A DNA stretch of 64,000 nucleotides from Palsa-504 sp963787645 (GCA_963787645.1 CAWBDS010000002.1:1302001-1366000); one strand, 5' to 3'; positions 34,842 through 44,876 are shown, numbered from the stretch's first letter. Notes: generated by a model from the letters alone, not told the origin. Numbers and translations are program-made.

Positions 34842-35574
34842 TCCGGTCCTGCTGTCCCTCCGAGCGGATCGGCGTGCCACAGCGCCGGCACGGGCGGCCG
34901 CGCCGTCCGTAGACCCAGCTTTCCTCGCCGCGACGCGCACTGCCCGTGGTGACCCGGCCGATCCGGTCCTTGTTCGCCTCCAGCATGCGGCGCGCCAGTT
35001 CGGCCATTGCCCCCAGGTCCGCGACGTCGCCAGCCGGCTGCCACGGGCTGACACCGCGCAGGAACAGCACCTCGGCCTTGTAAACGTTGCCGATGCCGGC
35101 CAGGTTGCGCTGATCGAGCAGGGCCTCGCCGATCGGCCGGCCGGGTTCAGCGGACAGCCGCCGCACCGCTTCCTCGCAGTCCCAGTCAGGTCCGAGAAGA
35201 TCCGGACCAAGGTGCCCGGTGACCTGTGACTCTTCGCTGGTGCGGATCAGCTCGACCACGCCCAGCTGATAGCCGACCGCCCGCCAGTCCTGGTTGGCCA
35301 GTACCAGCCTGATCCGGTGACTGTCCCGGAGCGGTTCGGCCGCGGGCCAGACCCGCCAGCTGCCGTCCATCCGCAGATGGGTGTGCACGGTGAGACCGCC
35401 ATCGGTCCGGGTCAGCAGATGCTTGCCGCGGGAAACGGTCTCGATCACCGTGTCGCCGCTCAGGTCGGCGGTGGCCAGCCGAGGCACCCGGAAGTCGCTG
35501 CGGGTCAGCGTCCGTCCCGCCAGCGCCTCATGGAGGCGCCGCGCGGTATACCAGACCGTGTCTCCCTCGGGCAT
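34738..35574 (-). CDS. Fpg/Nei-family DNA glycosylase/AP lyase
   Basis: 278 aa. Begins MPEGDTVWYTARRLHEAL: Pro1 catalytic (after Met removal) and Glu2, as in Nei/Nei2. SRGKHLL (Lys region), QRNLAGIGNVYKAEVLF (H2TH) and a zinc finger CRRCGTPIRSEG...CPSC. It excises oxidised bases and cleaves the AP site. The C-terminal tail is Gly/Pro-rich and lies in the overlap with the MFS gene; that may be an unselected extension. Confidence 0.9.
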   Translation of the reverse strand: MPEGDTVWYTARRLHEALAGRTLTRSDFRVPRLATADLSGDTVIETVSRGKHLLTRTDGGLTVHTHLRMDGSWRVWPAAEPLRDSHRIRLVLANQDWRAVGYQLGVVELIRTSEESQVTGHLGPDLLGPDWDCEEAVRRLSAEPGRPIGEALLDQRNLAGIGNVYKAEVLFLRGVSPWQPAGDVADLGAMAELARRMLEANKDRIGRVTTGSARRGEESWVYGRRGRPCRRCGTPIRSEGQQDRITFWCPSCQPGPGPAGQTPGQRGPAGSRTRPSIR

Positions 35575-35593
35575 GCCCCTAGTGTGCGCGAGG

Positions 35594-37118
35594 TCAGCGC
35601 AGAGGAGTTAACCGACGATCCTGGCCGCGCGGGTCGTAAGGGCCGCGATAGCCGTTGACCGGAGGTTGGGCCGGACGCGAGCCCCAGCTGCCCTCACCCG
35701 TCCCGTTCAGGCCGGTGCCGTTCGCTCGTCTGGGGTCGGCAGCCGGACTGGCCTGACCGGCCGGATAGCTGTACCGCTCGCCGTAGGGCGGGGTGTTCAC
35801 CGGGGCGGCCGGGCTCGCCGTAAGACTGCTGCGGGTACGGGTGGGTCGCGGCGGCCTGGCCGTTGTTCGGCCGGAGCGGATCGGGCCGGTACCGGTCAGC
35901 GCGAAGCGGATCGGGCCGGCGATGCTCGGACCGCAAGGGATCCGACCGCAAGGGATCCGACCGGTACGCGTCCGACCGCAAAGGATCCGACCGCAAAGGA
36001 TCCGACCGCAAGGGATCCGACCGGTACGCGTCCGACCGCAGCGGATCAGACCGCAAAGGATCAGACCGCAAGGACTCAGACCGGTACGCATCCGGCCGGT
36101 ACGCATCCGACCGCAGCGGATCGGGCCGGCCACGGCCGTTGGCGCCGTGCGCGGGCCGGTCGAACTGCCGCGACGCCGGCGCCGCATCGGGATACCAACC
36201 CCCCGTCGACGGCTGGCCTGACCGGCCGTCGACGCTGCCCTGGGCCCGCAGCGCATACGCCGGGCTGGTCAGCGGATCCTCATCCGGGCTGATCGCGGAG
36301 CGCGACCGCCCGCGCGGCGCGGCGGGCTGCCCAGCGCCACGAGACGGCCGGGTCACGGCCGGAGCCGGCTGGGTCGCGGCCGTATACGGCTGGGCGGCGG
36401 CAACCGCGCCAGCCTGGGGAGCAGCCGCGTAGGGCTGCGTGGCGGCCGAGTAGGACTGGGTGACGGCCGGAGCAGTCCCGAAAGACGGAACGGCCGGCTG
36501 GATCGCGGTCCGGTCGTCCGGGTCGAGCCGCGGCTGGGGCTGCGTCCCCGGACCCTCAGGAGCGCTCCGGCCGCCGGCCGGGTACAGGTCGGGCAGCGGA
36601 CCCGCGTTCGGCGGCCGCCGCCGGGTCGCGGTTTCCGGCTGGGCGGCGCGCGCGGTGGTCGCCAGCGGCTTGTCGGCCGCCAGGTCGTCCCAGAACTGCT
36701 CGTCCGATACGCCGCCGAACTGCTCGGCCGGCCACAGCTCCTCATCGACGTCGGACCCCTTACGCCAGCCCACCCGCCGGTGTGACCGGGCCGCTGCCTT
36801 CTCGGTTTCCTCGGTGTCGGCCTCCGGGAGACGGCGACGCGGGGCGGAGTCGTCGTCCAAGATCTGCTGCGGGCCGGTGAAGTCGATCACCGTGCTGGCC
36901 CCGGTGTGATGGGCGGCCCGGCTCGAGGACGGCGGTGCGGTCCTACGTCTGCCGGCCGGAACCCGGCTGTCCCGCGCCGGTCCGGCCGCCCGGCCGGACC
37001 CGGCGGACCCAGCGGACCGGGCGGAACGGGTACGAGCCGCCCTGGGCCGCATGCTGAAGTAGAAGGCAGCCGCTATACCGGCCAGCCCAGCGACGGCGAG
37101 TCCCGCGACCAGGAACAT
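35594..37118 (-). pseudogene. Membrane-anchored low-complexity protein with RSD pentapeptide repeats, one frameshift
   Basis: Begins MFLVAGLAVAGLAGIAAAFY, a signal-anchor. A basic linker, an acidic region (SDEQFWDDLAADKPL) and a Gln/Ala/Pro-rich region follow. Then come about 20 tandem pentapeptides of types PLRSD and AYRSD (35900-36130), encoded by 15-bp units. An extra C near 35790-35793 breaks the frame. With one base removed the protein ends SYPAGQASPAADPRRANGTG ... DPRGQDRRLTPLR at 35594. Without it, it stops at 35694. Function unknown; possibly an extracytoplasmic or septal scaffold. Confidence 0.6.
35929..36125 (-). repeat. 15-bp tandem repeats encoding RSD pentapeptides
   Basis: Units alternate GGATCCGACCGCAAA-like and GTACGCGTCCGACCG-like 15-mers on the plus strand, in frame, without spacers. 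This coding minisatellite is not a CRISPR array. Confidence 0.85.
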
Positions 37119-37321
37119 GGGTCTCCATCCAGAATGCCGGGCCCGGCGGGGGGTTGTGCGGAGCGCTAGCGAGGCTCACGCGGCCGATGACGCGAGCCTT
37201 CCCTCGTTGTCGCGAGCGCCCGGGAACCCGCTTGATCATCACCGATTCTGGCTCACCACCGGGGACGGTGTCGCGCGTTTGAAAAAGTCGCTAAAGCCGA
37301 TTACGACATGTATCAGGATGA

Positions 37322-37894
37322 TCACGGATTTGCGGTTGGTGCTATTCGTCCCCGCCCGATTGTGGCCGCCGCGATCTGGTTCCAAACCTGGAGCAGGGGA
37401 GCGCCATTTGGCAGGCTTAGGACCCGGTTCAGCGCATAAACCGTGAAACGGTAGGAGTGCGGATGGCCGCCCGGGCAGGGCGGGTCATAGGCCATCGTGC
37501 CTGCGCTGTTCAGCGCCTGCTTCGCCCCAGTGGGCAGCGGGCCCTCCTGGATATCGGTCGTACCGGGCTGGATGTCGAACACGAGCCAGTAAATAAACGG
37601 GGTGATCGGCGCCGAAGAATCGTCGACCACCAAGGCCAGGCTCTTGGTGCCCGCGGGCGCGCCGGACCAATAGATCGGCGGATGGATTTTGGTGCCATGA
37701 CAGGTATAAGCCTGCGGCAGGATGCTCCCGTTGAAGCTGAATGCCTCGCTGCCGACGGTCATCATCCGCGGCGCGACCGGAGCGCCCTGCCCGCAGCCGG
37801 CCACGAGGACGGCCGTCGCCACCGCCAGGACGACCGCCGCGCACCGGGACGGCCGCGACATGCCGCGGCGAATCCGGTCCTGGCTCGACGTCAC
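37322..37894 (-). CDS. YbhB/YbcL-type PEBP lipoprotein (Raf-kinase-inhibitor-like)
   Basis: 190 aa. N-terminal lipoprotein signal with lipobox VLVAGC (Cys at about residue 34). PEBP fold: LPQAYTCHGTKIHPPIYWSGAPAGTKSLALVVDDSSAP, FIYWLVFDIQP, YDPPCPGGHPHSYRFTVYAL (the GxHxYxF motif). Periplasm-facing and lipid-anchored; ligand unknown. GTG start with GAGGG upstream; ATG 37861 is an alternative. Confidence 0.85.
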   Translation of the reverse strand: MTSSQDRIRRGMSRPSRCAAVVLAVATAVLVAGCGQGAPVAPRMMTVGSEAFSFNGSILPQAYTCHGTKIHPPIYWSGAPAGTKSLALVVDDSSAPITPFIYWLVFDIQPGTTDIQEGPLPTGAKQALNSAGTMAYDPPCPGGHPHSYRFTVYALNRVLSLPNGAPLLQVWNQIAAATIGRGRIAPTANP

Positions 37895-38022
37895 CCTCGC
37901 CCTCTCTGTCCCGACGGTTGATATTAGAACCTGTCAGGAAGCGTACGGCGACCCGACTTGTCGAATGGCCCGGCAGAATGAAAGCAGATGCTGGCATGGC
38001 CGAGGTCAACCGGAGAGGGCGG

Positions 38023-41000
38023 ATGCCGGACACCCTGCGAATCGGGCTGCTTGGCCCGCTTCAGGTGCGAGACGAGGCGGGGCGGTCCGTCCACGTCGGC
38101 GGCCGTCAGCTGCGCGTGCTGCTCATCTTGCTCGCCCTGGAAGCCGGGCGTGTCGTGCCGTCCGGCTCGCTGGCCGACCGGATCTGGCCCGAAGCGCTCC
38201 CGGCCAACCCCGGCAACGCGCTGCAGACGCTGGTCTCCCGGCTGCGCGCCGAACTGCGCCGGGCCCGCCTGGATCAGGTGATCGAGTCGCACCCGGCCGG
38301 CTACCGGCTCGCGGTGCGGCCACAAGCGGTGGACGCGCTGCACTTCCAGGCCCTGGCCGTCGACGGCCGCCGCGCGCTGGCCGGCGCTGACCCCGGGCAG
38401 GCCGCGGCGGTGCTGCGGTCCGCGCTGGCCTGCTGGCGCGGCCAGCCGCTGGCCGACGCCGTCGGGTACGACTTCGCCGAGGCGGCCGCGGCGCAGCTGA
38501 CCGAGCTGCGGTCCAGCGTGCTGGCCGACCGGATCGAAGCCGACCTGGCCCTCGGCGAGGGCGCGAGCCTGGTCGGCGAGCTGCGGGCCCTGCTGTCCGC
38601 CGACCCGCTGGCCGAACGCCCGCGCGCCCTGCTCATGCGCGCGCTGTACGCCGCGGGCCGCCAGGCCGAGGCGATCGAGGCCTACCACCAGGCCCGCGAG
38701 CTGCTGGCCGGCCAGCTCGGCGTCGACCCGTCGGCGCAGCTCGAGCAGGTATACCTGCGCATCCTGCGCGGTGAAGAGGGGGCGGGGACCGTAGCAAGTA
38801 CCACGGTCCGTTCGGCTGAAAAATCTTTGGATACCGAACGGGCCGTGGTTCCACCGGCCGTCACCACCGCGCGTCCCGTGGCTCCGAACCCGCTGACCAG
38901 CTTCGTCGGCCGGGACACCGAGCTGTCACAGGTGCTGAAGAACCTCGGCTCGGCGCGCCTGGTCACGCTCACCGGACCCGGGGGAGTAGGCAAGACCAGG
39001 CTCGCCGCCGCGGTGTCCGGGCGGCTGGTCGACGGGGCCTGGTTCGTGGAGCTGGCGCCGGTCACCCAGCCGTCCGAGGTGGCGTACGCGGTCCTGGATA
39101 CCCTGGGCATCCGCGAGCGCGTGATCTCGCGCCGGGCGGGCGATCCCGGGGCCGGACCACTGGACCGGCTGGCCGAGGCGCTATCCGACCGCGACGACGT
39201 GGTGATCCTGGACAACTGCGAGCACGTCATCGAGGCGGCCGCCGAGCTGGCGGGCCGGGTCCTGGCCGCCTGTCCGCGGGTGCGGATCGTGGCCACCAGC
39301 AGGCAGCCGCTGCGCATCGACGGCGAGACGCTGTGCCCGGTCCTGCCGCTGCCGGTGCCGCCGCCCGCCCCGCCGTCCGTGACCGAACCCGCGGAGTCCT
39401 ACGCCTCGGTCCGCCTCCTGCGCGACCGGGCGGCGGCCGTGCGGCCGGGTTTCGAACTGCACGCGGACAACGCGGACGCGGTGGCTCGGATCTGCCAGCG
39501 GCTGGACGGGATGCCGCTGGCCATCGAGCTGGCCGCCGTCTGGCTGCGGGTGCTGACCCCTGGTCAGCTCGCCGAACGGCTGGACGACCGGTTTTCCCTG
39601 CTCACCGGGGGCAGCCGGACCGCGCTGCCCAGGCACCGGACGCTGCGCGCGGTGGTCGACTGGAGCTGGGACCTGCTCGAGCCCGCCGAGCAGATGCTGG
39701 CCCGGCGGCTGGCCGTCTTTCCGGCCGGTGCCACTTTGGCCATGGCCGAACGGGTGTGCGCCGACGAGCCGCTGCGGCCTGCCGATGTGCTGCCCGCGCT
39801 GTCCGGCCTGGTCGACAAGTCGATCATCACCGCGAGCCAGAACCCGGACGCGGACCTGAGCCCGCGGTACCGGATGCTGGAGACCGTACGTGCGTACGGC
39901 CTGGAGCGGCTGGCCGAGGCCGGCGAGGACGACCGGGTGCGGGATGCCTTTGCCGCCCACTACCTGGACCTGGCCGAAACGACCGACCCGCGGCTGCGCG
40001 GCCCGGGGCAGGGCCGCTGGCTGCGCGAGCTGGCCGCCGAGCAGGACAACCTGTACGCGGCGCTGCGCTGGGCGATCGCCCAGCGGGACGCGGACACCGC
40101 GCTGCGGTTTGTCCGGGCCCTCGGCTGGTACTGGGTGCTGCGCGGCCAGCCCGGTGAGCCGGAGACGCTGGCCCGGGCAGTGCTCGAGCTCGAACCAAGG
40201 GAACGCTCGCCGCGCATCGCCGAGGCCCGGATGGCGTGCGGGATGACCGCGGCCGGCCCTTCGTGGGAGATTCACACGGTGCAGGCCGCGCTGAGCGCCG
40301 CGGTGGCCGACTTCGCTGAACTGACCCAGGGGCAGCCGCCGTCCCACCCGCTGGCCGCGATGGCCGATCCGATGCTGGCCCTCGGCGAGCGGGATCCGCA
40401 GCGGGCGCTCGCGGCGTTCGACCGGTACATGACCTCCCCGGATCCGTGGGTCCGGGCGGCGGCGCCGCTGATGCGCTGCTCGTTCGCCCGGATGGCCGGT
40501 GACATGGACGTGGCCGAATCCGGCGGCCGGGACGCGCTGACCGCGTTCCTGGCCCTCGGGGATTCATGGGGCGCGGCCTCGGCGCTGATCCAGCTGGCCG
40601 AAATGGCCCAGCTCAGGGGCGACTTCCCCGCGACCATCGCGGCCCTGCAAGACGCTCAGGCCTACGGTCAGGAGCTGGGCGCGTGGGGCGATCTGTCTTA
40701 TCTCGACGGGATGCTCGCCGCGGTCAGGCTGCGGATGGGAGATCTGGAGCAAGCCCGGATCGACCTGGACAAGGCCGAGGACGCCCAGACTGAAGGCACC
40801 GCGCGCCTCAATGACGCGGGAGCCTGGCTGGCCCAGGTGCGCGCGGAACTGTACTGGCAGCATGGTGACCTGGCCGCGGCCGCCGCCAGCTGCGTGAAGG
40901 TCCTGACCTGGCTGGACGACAAGCAGTCGCCCTGGTGGGACGGGATGCACGCGCTGCTGGAAGCCCGGCTGGCCCTGGTGGTCCAGCGGCAGGGAGACCG

Positions 41001-41361
41001 GGACCGCTGCCGCGGGCTGCTTACCGCCGCATTGACCAGGGCCGCGGACTGGGTCGAACGCCCGGCGCTGGCCGCGGTCATCGACGCGATCGCCGCGTTC
41101 TGCCTCCAGGCCGACGAGCCCGGTTCGGTGGCGGGCGCCACGCTGGCCGCCACCCTGCTCGGCGCGGCCCACACCATCAGGGGCGCTTTCGACGACGGCA
41201 GCCTAGACGCGCCGCGCGCCCGGGAGGCAGCTGGCGCCGTGCTGGGCGAGAGCGGGTTCGCCGCGGCCTACGAACGCGGCCGCGCCCTCGGCCATGACGA
41301 GGCGCTCGCCGCGGCCCAGGGCGCGATCGCCCGGTTAACCGGTCAGGTCCTGCGGCGGTAG
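38023..41361 (+). CDS. AfsR/SARP-like regulator with BTAD and NB-ARC ATPase domains
   Basis: 1112 aa. ATG 38023 after GGAGAGGG. Residues 1-100: OmpR-type winged helix (MPDTLRIGLLGPLQVRDEAG, VSRLRAELRRARLDQVIESH). 100-250: bacterial transcriptional activator domain (ALLMRALYAAGRQAEAIEAYHQA). 290-620: an AAA/NB-ARC domain with Walker A LTGPGGVGKTRLAAAV, Walker B DDVVILDNCEH and ATSRQPLRI. The rest is helical TPR-like repeats. SARP-type proteins of this size switch on secondary-metabolite genes. It converges on a DrrAB-type exporter, a likely target. Confidence 0.88.
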   Translation: MPDTLRIGLLGPLQVRDEAGRSVHVGGRQLRVLLILLALEAGRVVPSGSLADRIWPEALPANPGNALQTLVSRLRAELRRARLDQVIESHPAGYRLAVRPQAVDALHFQALAVDGRRALAGADPGQAAAVLRSALACWRGQPLADAVGYDFAEAAAAQLTELRSSVLADRIEADLALGEGASLVGELRALLSADPLAERPRALLMRALYAAGRQAEAIEAYHQARELLAGQLGVDPSAQLEQVYLRILRGEEGAGTVASTTVRSAEKSLDTERAVVPPAVTTARPVAPNPLTSFVGRDTELSQVLKNLGSARLVTLTGPGGVGKTRLAAAVSGRLVDGAWFVELAPVTQPSEVAYAVLDTLGIRERVISRRAGDPGAGPLDRLAEALSDRDDVVILDNCEHVIEAAAELAGRVLAACPRVRIVATSRQPLRIDGETLCPVLPLPVPPPAPPSVTEPAESYASVRLLRDRAAAVRPGFELHADNADAVARICQRLDGMPLAIELAAVWLRVLTPGQLAERLDDRFSLLTGGSRTALPRHRTLRAVVDWSWDLLEPAEQMLARRLAVFPAGATLAMAERVCADEPLRPADVLPALSGLVDKSIITASQNPDADLSPRYRMLETVRAYGLERLAEAGEDDRVRDAFAAHYLDLAETTDPRLRGPGQGRWLRELAAEQDNLYAALRWAIAQRDADTALRFVRALGWYWVLRGQPGEPETLARAVLELEPRERSPRIAEARMACGMTAAGPSWEIHTVQAALSAAVADFAELTQGQPPSHPLAAMADPMLALGERDPQRALAAFDRYMTSPDPWVRAAAPLMRCSFARMAGDMDVAESGGRDALTAFLALGDSWGAASALIQLAEMAQLRGDFPATIAALQDAQAYGQELGAWGDLSYLDGMLAAVRLRMGDLEQARIDLDKAEDAQTEGTARLNDAGAWLAQVRAELYWQHGDLAAAAASCVKVLTWLDDKQSPWWDGMHALLEARLALVVQRQGDRDRCRGLLTAALTRAADWVERPALAAVIDAIAAFCLQADEPGSVAGATLAATLLGAAHTIRGAFDDGSLDAPRAREAAGAVLGESGFAAAYERGRALGHDEALAAAQGAIARLTGQVLRR

Positions 41362-42155
41362 ACGCGGACCGCGAGCGGGGCGAAGACGACGAAGATGGCC
41401 AGCGCCCACAGCAGCGACCGGATGGCCGGGATGACGACCGGACCGCCGGTAAGCAGCCCGCGCTCGGCGTCGGTCAGGTAGGTCATCGGGTTGACCTTGA
41501 CGAACGCCTGCAGCCAGCCCGGCATCTTGTCGGCGGATACCAGCAGGTTGCTGCCGAACACCAGCGGGAACATGACCAGGAAGCCGAACCACTGCACGCC
41601 CTGCGCGGACTTGACCAGCAGTCCGATCAGCGCCGAGAACCAGCACATGGCCAGGGCGAAGACCAGCACCAGCAGGCAGCCCGCGGCGGCGGACAGCGGG
41701 CTGGCGGTGATCCTGAACCCGAGGATCAGGCCGAAGCCGAGGGTGACCGCCACCGACGTCATATACCTGATCATGTCGCCGAGCACCGCGCCGGCCAGCG
41801 GCGCCCAGCGGGCGATCGGCAGGCTGCGGAACCGGTCGAAGACGCCGGTGGTGATGTCCTGATTGAGCATCATCCCGGTGCCCAGCGTCGCGAACACCAC
41901 GCTGAGGACCAAGATCCCCGGCAGCGAGAACTGCAGGTAACGATGCGTCCCGCCGGCCAGCGCACCGCCGAAGACGTAGGTGAACAGCAGCAGGTACATG
42001 ATCGGCTGCAGCAGCAGGCCGAACAGGTCCTCCATATTGGTCCTGATCTTCAGCACGCTGCGCCAGGTCAAGGTGAAGGCGTTCCGCAGCCCGCCGCGCA
42101 GGCCGAGCCTGCGGGCCGGAACCGGGAAAGCCGGCGGTGCTATGACGGCGGTCAT
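41343..42155 (-). CDS. Daunorubicin-resistance-type ABC-2 permease
   Basis: 270 aa, six TM helices: LLLQPIMYLLLFTYVFGGAL, YLQFSLPGILVLSVVFATLGTGM, RYMTSVAVTLGFGLILGF, AAAGCLLVLVFALAMCWFSAL, FGFLVMFPLVFGSNLLV, ALAIFVVFAPLAV. Short cytosolic loops fit DrrB. Its start overlaps the ATPase gene's stop by 4 bp; the pair forms one exporter. Tail-to-tail overlap of 19 bp with the AfsR-like gene. Confidence 0.88.
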   Translation of the reverse strand: MTAVIAPPAFPVPARRLGLRGGLRNAFTLTWRSVLKIRTNMEDLFGLLLQPIMYLLLFTYVFGGALAGGTHRYLQFSLPGILVLSVVFATLGTGMMLNQDITTGVFDRFRSLPIARWAPLAGAVLGDMIRYMTSVAVTLGFGLILGFRITASPLSAAAGCLLVLVFALAMCWFSALIGLLVKSAQGVQWFGFLVMFPLVFGSNLLVSADKMPGWLQAFVKVNPMTYLTDAERGLLTGGPVVIPAIRSLLWALAIFVVFAPLAVRVYRRRT

Positions 42156-43150
42156 CGGGAACTGTCCTCCAGTTCGGGGGCGGGCGTGGTGTCGTCGTCG
42201 GTGCCGTGCCCGGTGAGGGCGAAGAACACCTCGTCCAGGCTCGGCTTGCGCAAGGTGAACTCCGCGAGCTCGATGCCCCTGTCATCGAGCTCGCGGACGA
42301 CACGCGGCAGCAGCGCCTTGTCGGTGACGGGCGCTGATACCGTGGCGGCCTCGGTGTCGGTGGTGACTTCGGCCCCGGCCAGCTCCTCCAGCAAGGTGGC
42401 GGCCGCAGGCAGCAGGGCCGGGTCGGCCGGGGCCACCAGCAGCACCTGGCCGCCCGTCCGGGCCTTCAGCTCATCCGGCGTCCCGGTCGCGATGACCTTG
42501 CCCTTGTCGATGACCACGATGTCGTGGGCCAGCTGGTCGGCCTCGTCCAGGTACTGCGTGGTAAGCAGCACGGTGACCCCGTCCGCGACCAGGGCGCGGA
42601 TCATGGTCCATACGTCAGTGCGGCTGTTCGGGTCCAGCCCCGTGGTCGGCTCGTCCAGGCACAGCACCCTGGGACGCCCGACCAGACTGGCGGCCAGGTC
42701 CAGGCGGCGGCGCATCCCGCCCGAGTAGGTCTTCGCCGTCCGTCCCGCGGCTTCGGTCAGATCGAAGCGGGCCAGCAGCTCGGCCGTCCGGGCTCGGGCT
42801 TGTGGCCGCGACAGCCCGAGCAGGCGGCCGATCATGATCAGGTTGTTCGTCCCCGACAACCCCTCGTCCACCGAGGCGTACTGGCCGGTGAGGCCGATAA
42901 GCTGGCGGACCTGGTAGGCGTTGCGCACGACGTCGTAGCCGCAGACGCTGGCCTGGCCGGCGTCGGGCCGCAGCAGCGTGGCCAGGATCCGGACCGCGGT
43001 CGTCTTGCCGGCCCCGTTGGGGCCCAGCAGCCCGAGCACCCGGCCCTCACGGGCGACCAGGTCCACTCCGGCCAGGGCAGTGGTCTTACCGAACCGCTTG
43101 ACCAGCCCGGTGGCCTCGATCGCGTTCGGTGATGTCGCGTCATATCGCAT
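42152..43150 (-). CDS. Daunorubicin-resistance-type ABC transporter ATPase (DrrA-like)
   Basis: 332 aa from ATG 43150 (GTG 43168 also possible). NBD motifs: Walker A GPNGAGKTTAVRIL, Q-loop LTGQYAS, signature YSGGMRRRLDLAASLVG, Walker B RVLCLDEPTTGLD, H/switch TTQYLDEADQL. The C-terminal 90 residues (DUF4162, VLLVAPADPALL) are typical of DrrA. Forms an export complex with the permease downstream; substrates are probably amphipathic metabolites or drugs. Confidence 0.9.
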   Translation of the reverse strand: MRYDATSPNAIEATGLVKRFGKTTALAGVDLVAREGRVLGLLGPNGAGKTTAVRILATLLRPDAGQASVCGYDVVRNAYQVRQLIGLTGQYASVDEGLSGTNNLIMIGRLLGLSRPQARARTAELLARFDLTEAAGRTAKTYSGGMRRRLDLAASLVGRPRVLCLDEPTTGLDPNSRTDVWTMIRALVADGVTVLLTTQYLDEADQLAHDIVVIDKGKVIATGTPDELKARTGGQVLLVAPADPALLPAAATLLEELAGAEVTTDTEAATVSAPVTDKALLPRVVRELDDRGIELAEFTLRKPSLDEVFFALTGHGTDDDTTPAPELEDSSR

Positions 43151-43229
43151 GGACCCATCGTGGGCCACGCCGCTGTCAGATCGCGTACACCCGGCTGTCA
43201 GCCCCGGGCGCGGGCTGACAGGATCGGCG

Positions 43230-44345
43230 TTAGTCGCGCTGGCGCGAGCTGCCGAACATGATCTCGTCCCAGGACGGGACCGAAGACCGACGGCCGCGCG
43301 CCGCCTTGCGGCCCTGCCGTCCGGCCTGCTCGGCCTGCTCGGCCTGCTCGGCCGCGGGCTCGGCCTGCGCGGCCTCGTCGCTGGCCGCGGCCGGGGGCTC
43401 GGGAGCCACTTCGGGGGCCAGCGGCGGAGCGGCCTGATGCTTGCCGCGCGGGCGGTCCGCGGCGGCCAGGGGGGCCGACACGGGCTCGCGCTCGCGTTCC
43501 CGTTCCCGTTCGTGGTCCCGCTCCCGCGACGCGGGGCGCGGCCAGGCGTTCCGCTCCGCCGCGGATGGGCGGGACGCGTCTGCCCTGGGCTCAGCCGTCA
43601 CGGGCGCCGAGGGGACAGGCGGTGCGGCAGGGACCGGTACGGGCGGGGCGGCCTCGGCGGCCGGCGGCCGTACCGGCGCAGGCCGTTCATGCCGGACATT
43701 GCCCAGCCGGGGGGCCAGCCGGGTGACGGTCGCCTCGCCCGGCGGCGGGGCCACGGGCTGGGGCGGCTCGGCACCGGGCAGCGACATGCGCGCGGCGTTG
43801 TCGTCGTTGGGCAGCACGTGCCTGCGGCGCGGATCGAAGACCCAATCGGCCGTGTGCAGGCGGCCGCCGGAGGTAAAGGTGAGCTGGACCTGCCAGCTGC
43901 CGTCGCCGCGCTTCTTCGCGTCCCACTGCGCGTCGTCCGGGTCGGATCCGATCGCGTTGAGCCGCTCGGTCACGATCTCGCCCAGCCGCGGGCCCGGCGT
44001 GGAATCTCCCTGGCGGCGAACCGACGCGGTCTGGGCCTGGTCGGCCATGTAGGCACGCTCGGCCAGGACCGGTCCCTCGAACCAGCGCACGCGCTCGACG
44101 GCGATGCCGGCCGCATCCGCGATTTCCTCCACCGTTTCCCCGGCCCGGATTCGTGCCTGGATCTCCTTGGGTCGCAACGGGCTCTCCACTTCGATCTCGT
44201 ACTGCGCGAGCCGGGAGGTCTGGCCCAGGGCCACCGCCCGCAGCCGTTCGTCAATCGGCAGCATGAAACGCGCACTTCGTCCGGGGATGGCAAGAACCGC
44301 GTACCGGCCGTCCTCGCTCACCGCGACGAAGCGCAGTTCCTGCAT
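43230..44345 (-). CDS. sepH: Septation protein SepH
   Basis: 371 aa. The N-terminal 180 residues are DUF3071: MQELRFVAVSEDGRYAVLAI, RPKEIQARIRAGETVEEIADAAGIAVERVRWFEGPVLAERAYMA (HTH-like), KRGDGSWQVQLTFTSGGRLHTADWVFDPRRRHV. The C-terminal half is low-complexity Pro/Ala/Glu/Arg, with an Arg-Glu dipeptide run. In Streptomyces, SepH binds FtsZ and promotes Z-ring assembly for septation and sporulation. A Glu/Arg/Ala-rich tail of this sort is normal. Confidence 0.9.
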   Translation of the reverse strand: MQELRFVAVSEDGRYAVLAIPGRSARFMLPIDERLRAVALGQTSRLAQYEIEVESPLRPKEIQARIRAGETVEEIADAAGIAVERVRWFEGPVLAERAYMADQAQTASVRRQGDSTPGPRLGEIVTERLNAIGSDPDDAQWDAKKRGDGSWQVQLTFTSGGRLHTADWVFDPRRRHVLPNDDNAARMSLPGAEPPQPVAPPPGEATVTRLAPRLGNVRHERPAPVRPPAAEAAPPVPVPAAPPVPSAPVTAEPRADASRPSAAERNAWPRPASRERDHEREREREREPVSAPLAAADRPRGKHQAAPPLAPEVAPEPPAAASDEAAQAEPAAEQAEQAEQAGRQGRKAARGRRSSVPSWDEIMFGSSRQRD

Positions 44346-44690
44346 CGTCGTCCCTTCCGTTCCGACCCGGTAAGCCCCTCCGCGGCCCGCGGGTCGGTCC
44401 CGCCGCCGTCCGTTGCTGGCCTTTCCCGGCGTACTCTAGCCCAGTGGCCAGCGCGGAGACGGCGGACTGCTCCACCCCCTGAGTTTGTCGGGTCTGATCG
44501 TCCAAGGCCAGCACCACGCCCGGCATGTCCGGAGTTAATCCCGGCATCGGGCCGTTAGCCTGGCTGGCCGCGCTCCCGGCCGCAAGCTCGCCGCCCATCC
44601 AGCCCGGGTCCCGCCCCAGCCGCGTCCCGTAAGCCCCACATCCCGCATACCTCCAAAGCCTCACTTGACCCTCCGCAGGCCGGGGTGGCA

Positions 44691-44739
44691 ACGACACCGA
44701 TGTTCCATTGCTGCCGCCCTGGCGACACCTATGTTCCAT
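44691..44739. repeat. Pair of 18-bp repeats, 31-bp period
   Basis: ACGACACCGATGTTCCAT at 44691-44708 and GCGACACCTATGTTCCAT at 44722-44739, same orientation, 16 of 18 identical. Confidence 0.75.
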
Positions 44740-44876
44740 GGGTGCGTTTCCTCGGGGGTGAGTGGGTGCCTTCTGGAGTCAGCGTCTGCTAGGCGCGGGG
44801 CGGTTGCGCCTCATCTGCCTCACGGTCCCATATGACCCGCCTGACCCGCTCCTGGCGAACCACCCAACGACGTCGC

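Noticed and set aside
35929..36125. Regular short repeats resembling a CRISPR array
   Set aside because: Units of 15 bp are in frame, contiguous, with no spacers, and encode a pentapeptide repeat.
37225..37330. Possible third copy of the palindromic element (TTGATCATCACC ... GATGATCACGG)
   Set aside because: Has GATCA ends but lacks the CAAATAGCG core and the paired arms.
37741..38022. Upstream extension of the AfsR-like regulator
   Set aside because: The 94 extra codons are Arg/Pro-rich and antisense to the PEBP gene; ATG 38023 has a good ribosome site and begins the conserved domain.
44251..44739. 162-codon minus-strand open frame upstream of sepH
   Set aside because: Gly/Arg/Pro-rich without pattern and crosses the IS-like repeats; no ribosome site.
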